Below are positions 34,566 through 43,612 of a stretch of DNA of 64,000 bases, in pieces. The position numbers were made by a program, and so were the translations under genes. The DNA is from Emydura subglobosa. Lineage: Eukaryota > Chordata > Testudines > Chelidae. Under the pieces are notes generated by a model. That model searched no databases. It had not been told where the DNA came from and worked only from the letters and a program-made list of their open reading frames with translations. Every line of letters starts with the position of its first letter. Positions within the stretch are counted from its first letter, which is position 1. The stretch is taken from contig ML680053.1 in assembly GCA_007922225.1 (NCBI GenBank), forward strand, positions 11,618,870 through 11,682,869, in the 5' to 3' direction.

Positions 34566-34795
34566 GGCTTGGTCTGTGCTTGAAACTTATGCCAGCATAG
34601 CTATGCCAATCAGGAGTGTGGAAAAAACACACCCCTAGTGACATAACTAAGCCACCAGAATCCACAGTTTTACAGCTATGCTGACAGAATAGAGGACCTC
34701 TATCGGCATAACTAATGCTATTCAGAGAAGTGGTGTTCCTACTCCAGCAGAAATACACCTGTTGGCATACACTGTTTGTACACTAGGAGCTGTTT
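34566..34795. mobile_element. MITE copy, partial
   Basis: AGGCTTGGTCTGTGCTTGAAAC is the left end. Internal segments CAGCATAGCTATGCC, GTGTGGAAAAAACACACCCC and CTATGCTGACAGAATAGAGG...CTCTATCGGCATAAC are palindromic. No clear right terminal repeat. Confidence 0.55.
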
Positions 34796-34954
34796 CTGTT
34801 GAAACAGACAGGATAGTTCACGTCTCATAGCTATTGTTTCAGGCTCTGTAAACTCAGGCAGACATCATTTCAGCATGTCTTTCTTAAAAGGGTTTGTTCT
34901 TTTAGGATGATCTATCAGCTGGGTGAACTTTCTGGACAGTGCTTAACCCAAGTT

Positions 34955-35173
34955 TTAAGCCTGGTCTACACCTAAAAATTAGATTGACCATGCTACATTG
35001 CACAGGGCTGTGAAAAATTTCATGCCCCGTGTAACATAGTTGGTTCAACCTAACCCTCACTGTTGCCGCAGCTAAGAATTCCTCTGTCAACCTAGCTGCT
35101 ACCTCTTGGAGAGGTGGATTAACTATGTCAGCAGAAAAACACCTTCTGTTGATGTACAAAGCATCTGCAGTAT
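34955..35173. mobile_element. MITE, left part, interrupted by a solo LTR
   Basis: TTAAGCCTGGTCTACACCTAAA starts the element. GGGCTGTGAAAAATTTCATGCCCC is an internal hairpin, and GGAGAGGTGGATTAACTATG matches GGGAGATGGATTAACTATG in the copy at 32202. It is broken at 35174-35178 (GGTGC) and resumes at 36244. Confidence 0.75.
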
Positions 35174-35270
35174 GGTGCTGTAGCCGGGAGGGATGGTCCC
35201 CCTCTGAGAGGGACCGAGAGGGAGAACCAAACCCACCCTGGCTGCTAGAGCCCAGAAGATGATCACCTGA

Positions 35271-35780
35271 CTGGAAGCAGGGAGGCGGGGCCAGGCCTTT
35301 AAAACCCCGGCCTGCGAGCTCAGTCAGGCGGGGACTGCCGAGGAGAAGGATGCCACTCCCTGGAGGCTCCACGCTAGAACCAGGCCCAAGGCCCACGCTG
35401 AAGGGGAAAGGCCCGTCTTAACCCCAGACTGGGGACTGACGGAGAACCTACCTGAGTCCCCCGTTGCCTGGGAGGCGAAGGGGAGCCCACCTGAGTCGCC
35501 CGCTGCCCGGGAGCCAGAGGAAGGCCCACCCAGGCTACCCGCTGCCAGGGAACCAGAGGAGGATAGACCCGAGCAGTACCGAGCCTGGGACCCGGAGAAC
35601 CTACTGGCGGCCTGGGTGCCGGAGGACCTGGAGGAGCTCCCCTCCGAGGAGGAGCCCATGGAGTTGCCGGAGCTGCCACCGATGGACGAGGAGGGCCTGA
35701 TGGGACTACCACATCCCGGTGACCCGGAGGAATCAGGTACCTGTTGGTACGGGGAAGAAGGAGCCCAGGGGCAGCCCTGA
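35271..35780 (+). other. 169-codon open frame without ATG start inside the LTR
   Basis: From just after a TGA at 35268 the frame stays open to TGA at 35778. The translation is Glu/Pro-rich and internally repetitive (PESPVAWEAKGS, PPESPAAREPEEG, PPRLPAAREPEED) and ends in an acidic stretch including EELPSEEEPMELPELPP. The first Met is far inside. GC-rich DNA produces long chance frames, but the in-frame repetition (three copies of a roughly 13-residue unit) and acidic bias are notable. Whether it was ever translated is unknown. Confidence 0.35.
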
Positions 35781-35950
35781 ACGGAGGCTGAGTATGGGGC
35801 AACCTGGTTGGCGTGTTGCGGCTGGAGCCCCGCCAACGCAGTGGCAGGCACCCCTGCCGCTGCTAGGGCCCTGGGCTGGGACGCAGTGGAGACGGGTGGG
35901 CCTGCATCCCCCTCCCCCCTTCCCGAGCCACCCTGGGAGAACCCTACCCT

Positions 35951-36140
35951 CCTTACCATCCCAGACGCTAGACTGTTTGTTGCCTGACCAGCCCTGCCTA
36001 CAGGCCGGGCGCTAGACTGCTTGCTTTACCGCCCTGCCTAGGGCCGGGGCGAAAGACTGTTGGCTCGCCCGCCCTGCCTAGGGCCGGGGCGAAAGACTGT
36101 TGGCTCGCCCGCCCTGCCTGGGGCCGGGGCGAAGGACTGG
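35951..36140 (+). repeat. 40-bp tandem repeat, 4-5 units, within the LTR
   Basis: GCCCTGCCTA or a variant recurs at 35991, 36031, 36071 and 36111, exactly 40 bases apart. The units at 36031 and 36071 are nearly identical (GGGCCGGGGCGAAAGACTGT shared). A more diverged unit (CGCTAGACTGTTTGTTGCC) precedes at about 35960. Units this similar suggest recent expansion. Confidence 0.92.
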
Positions 36141-36243
36141 GCGACCTCCCGGCAGGGAAGAGCCAGGAAGACTGGTCCCTCTCTAGGAAGGACTCATAGG
36201 GTAACCTCCGACGCTGCCCCCAGAAGGGCACGTTTACAGGTGC

Positions 36244-36304
36244 TAATATGGCACAGCTGTAGTGCTGTGCTGCTTTAGCTGTTGTAGTGCAGACATACCC
36301 TTAA
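36244..36304. mobile_element. MITE, right part
   Basis: TAATATGGCACAGCTGTAGTGC leads to the right end GTAGTGCAGACATACCCTTAA, the inverted partner of the left end TTAAGCCTGGTCTACACC. With 34955-35173 this makes a roughly 285-bp element; TTAA borders both ends. Confidence 0.75.
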
Positions 36305-38270
36305 TCTGGAAGGGGATGGTCTGGAAGAGAGACTTCAGGCTGAGCAGCCATTTTGGATGTGTGATTGGTGACAGACTAATAGAAAGGGACTGAGAGAGAT
36401 TTTGGCCAGAGCCACAAGAGACCTGAAAGACTGAAGGCTTGTCAGCATGGCTTAGCAAAGTGCACCAATGGGGTGTGATTTGTAAAATACACTAACGTCC
36501 TGCGTTCTTAACTGCCTAATGTAGACCCTACTGGTATACTCTAGATGATACCTAGTACATGCCAATGAAGTACTCTTTGAGCAAGCTAGCAGGGTCTACA
36601 CGGGGTAGTTAAAGCGCAACATGTTAGATAGAGCACTTTACAAATCATACCTCTCTCATGTGATTTGCTGGCGATATATAGGTAAGCCCTGAGTTTCTCC
36701 CTTAGACTTTTTTCACAGACTAAGTCCAGAAAGGAGAAGGGATTCTGGCACTGACGGCTGACTGGGAGGTGGAGGGCTGTTTTCAACAAGGCTCCTCCAT
36801 TTGTATGGAATAAAATGTCCATGATTTGGTTCATATTCCTATTTATGTGTGTCTAATGTTATTGTTAGGATTAGATTCTAAGTAATATTTTTTCAGTCTA
36901 AAAGTAATTGATGCCCTGTTTCACTTATCCATTAGCAAGGGCCTGCAAGTCCAAGTTAGCTGCAAGTTAGCTATTTCTTCCAAATCTAAGAGTCAGAACT
37001 ATAGACCTTAACACCATGTCTAGGGAGACAAGGTTATGAGGAGAGGTTAAAACCAGTTGCACTTGGGTCATATTTGCAAGATTTTCTTTGTAACCATAAC
37101 AGCTAAGGATTTTGTTTGGGGGGGAGAGGGAGAGGGAAGGAAAGGCTGAGATTCAAGAGAACAATTAAAAGACCTGTTTGTACCCCACACTTGGCAAATA
37201 TTGAATTAAATTGCAAAAAGACCCGCAATTCTAAAAATGTTAACTAGTTTCATGCAACTAACATTTTATAGTCAGGTTGCCCACCATTTTGTTGTTCACT
37301 GTACTTCTGTTACTTGTAATGGTTTGTATCGTTTATCAAATAGGTCTTTACAACACCTGTCACTATGCAAGAGTGCATATACAATATCTAAGTCTACAGG
37401 TACTGCTGCACCACAAGACACAGAATCATTTTAGGAGGTATTCAGGTATTCAAAGTGAATGATGCCGTGGGGAGTCCTTTAATCTTTCTCTAGATAAAGC
37501 TCTGCATCTGTGTTTACTTCTCAGTGATCCTTAATGAGACAGTTCAAAAGGAAAGTAAATGTAGTCAGAAAGAATAAAGAAAAGTGCTTGAGCTGTTTTA
37601 TGTTGTATTTGAAGATCTTACTGTTAAATCAACTTCTTTTACAAAAAAAGGGTCCTCTGTTTACAGTTTAGTGTGTTGAGAGCTTTTAGCTTGAGCTGTT
37701 TTCCCTACAATTCTCATTATCAGTAAACCTCTTATTAGGGTTATTACACTTGACTAAAAATTGTTTGTTCTTTACTGAAGACCAAATGGATCAAGACTTT
37801 CATATGTAAATAGTTGTTAGGTAAACCACCAGGCATGCTAATGAGACAAGAAGACTTCATCAACATTTAGAAACTAATTAAGTGCAGAAAACTACTTTAA
37901 TACAATGTTAGGAACAGAAAGAGTGCCGACTAGTGTCTTGAAGAGATAAAAATCTTCAAGAACTTCAGGTGTTCCTGTCTAATTTACACTGGATGCATTA
38001 TTCCCCAGAGTAGGAACTTAGTCAATGTGATATTTTTAGAGGAAATAGATACTTATTTAAAATCCAGTTAAACTGTTTCTTTAATGAAAAATATTATGTA
38101 CATAATTTATACTATTGATCTGAAGTTTATTAATACATCTCTAAGTAAAATAAAATAATCAAGTTATAACCTGTGTTTTTCCATGAGCTAACATCAAAAT
38201 ATTTCCAAGTGTAATATATTTGTCTTAAACAGTAACAGTATATTTAAAACAAATCCTATTACTGAAACAC
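36305..38270. other. unassigned DNA with a possible MITE at 36425-36650
   Basis: AGGCTTGTCAGCATGGC (36435) and the inner facing phrases AATGTAGACCCTAC and AGCAGGGTCTACAC (36520 and 36588) suggest a small MITE, but its ends are not resolved. The rest (36650-38270) is AT-rich without gene signals. Confidence 0.4.
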
Positions 38271-38370
38271 CACAGGTAGTGTTCCAGAGGGGTAGCTGTG
38301 TTAGTCTGTATACAGCAAAAACAATGAGATATCTGTAGCACTTTAAAGACTAACAAATTGAATTTCAGCA

Positions 38371-38407
38371 GGCATAAGCTTTCATGAACTTCAGCCCACT
38401 TCCTCAG
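38371..38407 (-). ncRNA. fossil hammerhead ribozyme core, left arm
   Basis: On the minus strand: CTGAGGA, then A, GTGGG, CTGAAG, TTCAT, GAAA, GCTTATGCC. Both conserved core boxes are intact and stem II (GUGGG/UUCAU) still pairs fully if G-U wobbles are allowed. Confidence 0.6.
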
Positions 38408-38486
38408 ATGCAGTAGGTAGAAATGATACAGCAACATGCCTCCTATATATGTTACCTATTTGCTGTATTATTTCTACCTACTGCAT

Positions 38487-38523
38487 CTGAGGAAGTGAGC
38501 CGAAGCTTACAAAAGCTTATGCC
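38487..38523 (+). ncRNA. fossil hammerhead ribozyme core, right arm
   Basis: CTGAGGA, A, GTGAGC, CGAA, GCTTAC, AAAA, GCTTATGCC. Stem II pairs over six positions with one wobble (GUGAGC/GCUUAC), but the GAAA box is changed to AAAA, which should inactivate it. Confidence 0.55.
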
Positions 38524-38807
38524 TGCTGAAATTAAATTTGTTAGTCTTTAAAGTGCTACAGATCTCTCATTGTTTTCACAAGTAGTGTTGTTCTCATTAT
38601 GATTCCTGGGATATTTTCACTGTTATTCTTTTGTTATAATTCATCTGTAAGGTTTTGCAGAGTACTGCATGCTTTTGGTATATGTAGTTTTCATGGCATA
38701 TATAGAGCAGCACAGAGTATTGTAATTTGCAACATGTGTCTTATGTTATCGAAAAGTTTGAAACTGGATTGTTTTGAGAAATAATGTGATCTTGTAATTG
38801 GCATTGG

Positions 38808-39621
38808 CACTCTCACAGCAGGACTGTCAGGCTGTGTGGACTCTCTCCTGAGGCCCTATGCCACTAGCACTCCTAGCTATCTTTGTGATACCACTGACTT
38901 CCTGTGAAAACTACAATACATCGGTGATTTCCCAGAAAACACCATCCTAGCCACTATGGATGTAGAAGCTCTCTACACCAACATTCCACACAAAGATGGG
39001 CTACAAGCCATCAGGAACATTTTCCCTGATGATGATATGGAACACCTGGTAGCTGAACTTTGTGACTTTGTCCTGACCCCCAACTACTTCAGATTTGGAG
39101 GCAATCTATACCTTCAAGTCAGTGGTACAGCTATGGGCACCTGCATGGCCCCACAGTATGCCAACATTTTTATGGCTGACCTAGAACACCGCTTCCTCAA
39201 AACTCATCCCCAAGCACCTCTCCTTTACCTACGCTACATTGATGACATTTTCATCATCTGGACCCACGGGACAGAGTTCCTCGAAGGATTCCATTGGGAT
39301 TTCAATAATTTCCACCCCACCATCAACCTAAGCCTGGACTAATCCACACAAGAAATCCACTTCCTGGACACTACAATACAAATAAAGGATGGTCACATTA
39401 ATACCACCCTATAATGAAAACTAACTGACCGCAATACATATCTTCATGCCTCCAGCTTCCACCCTGGACACATTACACGATCCATTGTCTACAGCCAAGC
39501 CCTAAGATACAACTGGATTTGCTCCGATCCCTCAGACAGAGACAAACACCTATAATACCCACCTGGAGAGGTGAAGAAACAAATTGACAGAGCCAGACGG
39601 GTACCCAGAAGTCACCTACTT
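38808..39621 (+). pseudogene. Penelope-like reverse transcriptase fragment, catalytic core intact
   Basis: The frame reads LTAGLSGCVDSLLRPYATST, DTTDFL-stop-KLQYIGDFPENTILATM, MDVEALYTNIPHKDGLQA, VSGTAMGTCMAPQYANIFM and LRYIDDIFIIW; YIDD is at 39235-39246. The first motif Asp (MDVEALY) and the DD pair are all present. A TGA at 38905 (probably from CGA) and a TAA at 39340 break the frame. After that the downstream block LTDRNTYLHASSFHPGHIT and RYNWICSDPSDRDKHL is still readable. The C-terminal endonuclease region is absent. It is much better preserved than the copy at 25.2-27.5 kb. The fragment ends at about 39621 against a reverse CR1. Confidence 0.9.
38956..39342 (+). CDS. longest intact frame of the Penelope RT palm, 128 codons
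   Basis: This is the uninterrupted part of the RT fragment, from ATGGATGTAGAAGC to the TAA in SLD-stop. It contains the palm motifs MDVEALYTN, GTAMGTCMAPQYAN and RYIDD, in the expected spacing for Penelope-like RTs. It has no own start or promoter and is listed only as an open segment of a dead element. Confidence 0.8.
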   Translation: MDVEALYTNIPHKDGLQAIRNIFPDDDMEHLVAELCDFVLTPNYFRFGGNLYLQVSGTAMGTCMAPQYANIFMADLEHRFLKTHPQAPLLYLRYIDDIFIIWTHGTEFLEGFHWDFNNFHPTINLSLD

Positions 39622-40089
39622 TTTTGTTCTCCTACCTTCAGTTACCAACTGCTGTGCCCCTTCTTCATTTTCCAATTCCGCAAACCTGCTCCTGAGCTCT
39701 ATTTCTCCTTCACTAGCTCGTCTTTTCCTCTGCCTGGTTCTCGTGGTCACATGCTTCCACTGGCCACTTTCCTCACCCAGCATCCTCCACTCAGATCTCT
39801 TTTATCCTGCTTCCATCTGCAAGTCTGGACTTTTTCCTTCAGCCTCCTCATTCCTTTGCTCCATCATCTGCTCGAATCCCCTCCTAAACTCAACTAGAGT
39901 TTCCATCTGCATCTCCAAGCCTCGGATCTTCTCTTCCATCAGTTCTATCAGGCAGCACTTCATACAAACGAAGCTCTTTTGAGGTACTCCTTCCAGGATC
40001 ATGTACATTCTGTAGCTCCCACATCCAGTCATCTTCGTAGTCTCTTCCAGAGCTTCTGTCACTACCGCTGCTGCCTCTGTATCTGTCAT
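39622..40089 (-). pseudogene. CR1 ORF1 (zinc-knuckle and coiled-coil part)
   Basis: From an ATG at 40089 on the minus strand the frame gives TEALEETTKMTGCGSYRMYM, SFVCMKCCLIELMEEK and a heptad-rich helix IRGLEMQMETLVEFRRGFEQ. After a TAA at 39802 the same frame continues with EESGQWKHVTTRTRQRKRR and IELRSRFAELENEE. The C-x-C-x(n)-CxxC finger followed by a coiled coil, a W...TT-R-RK-RR block and LRxRFAxLExEE matches the ORF1 layout of reptile CR1 elements as I know it. The usual SGNH/esterase part is missing because the copy stops against the Penelope fragment. Confidence 0.65.
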
Positions 40090-40560
40090 AGTCTTCCCAC
40101 CTATGTCATGTCAGTGAGAGAGAAAAAGAACAAAAGAACCCCCTAAAACCACGTAAACAACCCCCCAGTGAGCAACACAACAATACAGAACACCACACAT
40201 TCCCTCCCCAAACTCCTTCAACACAACTCCCACTCAAACTCCCCTGTTTACAGCTCTGTTTGCTGGCTCCTGTGTCGCTGCCTGATTGAGTGGCTGCCTT
40301 TATAGGCCCCCTAATAAGGGAACCTCCACCCCCTAATCAGGCTCAGCTGCTCTCAGTACACCACCCAATGGTACCAGCCCCTACAAACTGAAGGGAAAAA
40401 AAAAACCGAAACAAAACAAAACACACAACTCCACAAAATTCACACACTGCCCCTAAGGACCAGGGGCTTGCCTCCTCCCTTCTCCTCCAAAGGAACTCTT
40501 ACTCAAACTCGCCTATTAGTGAGATGAAGAGTGTTAGTATCTGAATTTAAATACAGTACT
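40090..40560 (-). mobile_element. probable CR1 5' untranslated region
   Basis: Immediately upstream of ORF1 on the minus strand. CCTATAAAGGCAGCCACTC, CAGGCAGCGACACAGGAGCC and CAAACAGAGCTGTAAACAGG lie in a GC-richer segment. CR1 copies are nearly always 5'-truncated, so a preserved 5' region is uncommon. The outer limit (about 40530-40560) is a guess from the change in composition. Confidence 0.45.
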
Positions 40561-41924
40561 TCACTATGAAAACCTATCCCAGAATGGTGACAAAAGCATG
40601 ATTCTTCATCGTACTAAGATCCACAGATCCATTACAGTGTTTGCAGCCTGGGGATCTGGCAGCAAGGGAATGACCTGACCCATAATTTCTTCTCCTGTTG
40701 TACGTGCACGCACATACAAGGGAATTCTTTCTCCTAAGAAGAGGAAGGTCTGCTGTCTGAATGAGAGTGAGGGGATGAAATAGTAAAACATATATCAAAA
40801 ACAAAACAAAGGATAGACTCTTTCTTGCAGAATACCAAGTACTGTGAAACAATGTGCACAACATGTAATGAGCTCCTCCTGGTAGACACCCTTTAGGCTG
40901 CTGTACTGGACCCAAATCTTGGGTCCCACATGCTCTCACCTTCCTGGGGCTGGGGAGAATGTAGGTGTTGTTTCTGGGTCTCTAGGAATGCTCTGCAGGT
41001 GCAGCTCTCGTGTCTGACACACCTAGTGGCTGTACAGACTCTGCATTCCAGTAGCCTAGGTCCTGAAACTACAGCTGCCTCTTCCAAGCCTCCCCAGCAG
41101 CCATGAATGCATTCAGAGCACTGAAGCTGTGGGGACTTTTTACTTTAATGATTCCCCATTTGGGCACTTGTGAAAGCATAATCGAGAAACACGGACTCTG
41201 TAAAGAAACCTCTAAATACGCATATTTTGCACTTAGATAGCAGCAGAGATAAACAAATTCAACAGATTTGTTGAAGAATAACAAAATCTGTGTGCAAATC
41301 CTTGCCTCAGTTTCAAACAGATTACTATATGAAAAAATTTTGTGTCTTTTTGGTGACTGCTCTTTTTCAGGGTGTTCAGACTCCTTCTGCTCAGCCACAT
41401 TTCTTCTGGTTCAGGTCCAACTTTGATCATTACTATTTGATATCACAAGTACTCCCAGGGTCTCTTCTAGGATCATGGCAGTATTAATATTGACTTTAAG
41501 AAAGATGTAAATTCACTTATCTTTTCCTGAACAATATTTCTGATCAGGCTCTGTACGGAGAAAAAGCTGAAACCTGGATACAATTTCTGGAGCATCTGGA
41601 GCATGATAAACAAATGTACAGTGCTACAGAAGTCTTTCATAGGCCTGGGCTGTTGATGAATACGATCAGATGCAAGGCTTCATCTCAGAAGAATGTTAAC
41701 AGAAGATGAGAATGGCCATAAAGGAAAACAAGTGGTATCACAGAAGCAAATATATCCACTTCTTAATGGATCGTTTTGGGAATGTTGAGTCCATACACAG
41801 ACATGCGCCATTGAATTTGACTTTCTATGACGCCTATTCACTAATTCCTGCTACTTCCTCCACATCCCACCATATCACACAGGTTGAGAGAGATCAAGTT
41901 CCCGTTGTATATTCTCTATTTCCT
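40561..41924. other. unassigned DNA
   Basis: Several overlapping frames of 60-121 codons exist on both strands, none with a recognisable motif. Confidence 0.45.
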
Positions 41925-42400
41925 ATCTGATGAATACAGAGAATCAAATTTTTTGGTTGGTGACCTGGATACTGGAACAAATTACTAAACAATGAATTTG
42001 TAAGCACTTAGGGGATAATAGGGTTATAAGTAATAGCCAGCATGGATTTGCCAAGAACAAATGCCAAACCAAACAAACATGCCAAATCAAACCAGCTTGT
42101 TGCTTTGACAGGATGGGGTGGAGCAATAAACATGATATATCTTTATTTTAGTAAGACTTTTGACACAGTCCCTTATGACATTCTCCCGAGCAAACTAGGG
42201 AAATATGAAATAGATTAAGATAGGTGTAAAACAGATTGAAAGACCATACTGCTGGAAGAGTAGTTTTGAATTGTTTGCTGTCAAATTGTGGAGGGGGGAA
42301 CATATCTAGGTCTTGCAGATATCTGCCTTGCATCCAGTACTAGCCCTTATCTTCATTAAGGATTTGGATAATGGAGTGGAGAGTGTACACAGTTTCAGAA
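41925..42400 (+). mobile_element. old CR1/L3-type LINE ORF2 fragment, forward
   Basis: Landmarks TAATAGCCAGCATGGATTTGCC, AAGAACAAATGCCAAACC, TTTTAGTAAGACTTTTGACACAG, CTTATCTTCATTAAGGATTTGG and ATAATGGAGTGGAGAGTG correspond to RT segments HGF-x-K, FSKTFDTV and FINDLD of the CR1 clade. No long frame survives. It lies just upstream of a younger CR1 in the same orientation. Confidence 0.75.
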
Positions 42401-43007
42401 GAAAAGCTTTTGTTAGTTACAGTACCTGTACTGTTGGGCAATAACCCCCTACTAGCAGTTACTGTCTAAAGACATATGTCGCCTTGAGTCTGTGACAGGA
42501 AACAATTGTTAAATCGATCAGCACTTTGCAGTTTTTCCAAGCAAATACAGTGGCAATGTAAAAAGTAGAGCCTAGCAGAGAAAATGTGACAATCCTTTCA
42601 ACAGTGTAGATGAACTATATATAGAAGACATTTAATACTGTAATTATTTCTGACAGCTAGTTTCTTCTTGCAGTATTCTCCAGAAATGTAATTTTAAGCA
42701 TTCACTTTGTCACATTTTTGTGATTTATCTTGATAATTGTGAAAGGGTTCTTTGGAAGTAGAAGTGGGTTGTAACCTCGGCAGCAGTGACCATGAGATGT
42801 AGAGTTCAGGTCAGGATCTCTTTGGAGGCTAATTATGAGGGGGAAAGGAATCCAAGAGAGCTGGCTGTATTTTAAAGAAATCTTATTGAGGGTGCAGGAA
42901 CAAACCCTTCCTATGTGCAGAAAAAATAGCAAATTTGGCAGGCACTAGCTTGGTTTAACGAAGAAAACTTCAGTGAGCTTAAACACAAATAGGAAGCTTA
43001 GAAGAAG

Positions 43008-43211
43008 TTGAAGCTTGAACAGATGATTAGGGAGGAGTATAAAAATAGTGCTCGAGCATGTAGGAGTGAAATCTGGAAAGCCAAAGCACAAATGGAGTTG
43101 CAGCTAGCAAGGGACGTGAAGGGTAAAAGAAGGGTTTCTACAGGTACGTTAGCAACAAGAAGGTGCTCAGGGAAAGTGTGGGCCCCCTACAGAATGGGGG
43201 AGACAACCTAG
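43008..43211 (+). pseudogene. CR1 ORF2 segment upstream of RT
   Basis: The 67-codon piece reads EEYKNSARACRSEIWKAKAQ and [15 protein letters not shown], the region between endonuclease and RT in CR1 ORF2. A frameshift near 43150 moves the reading to the next frame. Confidence 0.8.
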
Positions 43212-43612
43212 TGACAGATGATGTGGAAAAAGCTGAAATGCTCAATGCTTTTTTTGCCTCTGTCTTCACAGACATGGTCAGCTCCCAGACTACTGCACTG
43301 GGCAGCACAGAATGGGGAGGAGGTGGTCAGCCCTCAGTGCTGAAAGAACATGTTCAGGACTATTTAGAAAGGCTGGACATACAGAAGTCCCTGAGGCTGG
43401 ATGCAGTGCATCTGACGGTGCTGAGAGAATTGGCTGTTGTTATTGCAGAGCCATTGGCCATTATCTTTGAAAACTCGTGGCGATTGCGGGCAGTCCCGGA
43501 TGATTGGAAAAAGGCAAATCTAGTGCCCATCTTCAAAAAAAGGAAGAAGGAGGAATTGGGGAATTACAGACCGGTCAGCCTCACCTCAGTCCCCAGAAAA
43601 ATCATGGAGTAG
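43163..43612 (+). pseudogene. CR1 ORF2, start of the RT domain, 149 codons
   Basis: Contains [49 protein letters not shown] and [17 protein letters not shown], the N-terminal fingers of CR1-type RT. It ends at TAG where relatives have CAG (IMEQ). A single C-to-T change therefore made this stop. The RT function in the family is target-primed reverse transcription of its own RNA. Confidence 0.9.

Larger units (their letters stand above)
35179..36238 (+). mobile_element. solo LTR, 1,060 bp, GC-rich, 5-bp TSD GGTGC
   Basis: It starts TGTAGCCGGGAGGG and ends GGGCACGTTTACA, so it has TG...CA (TGTA...TACA) termini. GGTGC is present directly outside both ends (35174-35178 and 36239-36243), the 5-bp duplication typical of Gypsy and many retroviral LTRs. 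Removing it rejoins a MITE. GCCTTTAAAACCCCGGCC near 35305 resembles a TATA-type core promoter, placing transcription on the + strand. No AATAAA is obvious. CpG density is still high, suggesting recent arrival or a composition bias. The reverse 211- and 142-codon frames across it are GC artefacts. Confidence 0.88.
38284..38576. mobile_element. head-to-head inverted pair of Penelope tails with 13-bp TSD
   Basis: The left arm (38317-38434) and right arm (38460-38576) are near-perfect inverted copies around a 25-base spacer. Both are type B Penelope tails whose 5' sides face each other and whose 3' ends point outward (GGTAGCTGTGTTAGTCTGTA on the left). CACAGGTAGTGTT (38271-38283) and CACAAGTAGTGTT (38577-38589) flank the whole unit, 12 of 13 bases identical, so it entered as a single event. 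Confidence 0.9.

Noticed and set aside
34902..35396. 164-codon reverse ORF
   Set aside because: Crosses the MITE/LTR junction, so it cannot be an old gene.
35324..35959. 211-codon reverse ORF (and an overlapping 142-codon one)
   Set aside because: Low-complexity Ser/Gly/Pro translation of a GC-rich solo LTR, opposite to the LTR's promoter direction.
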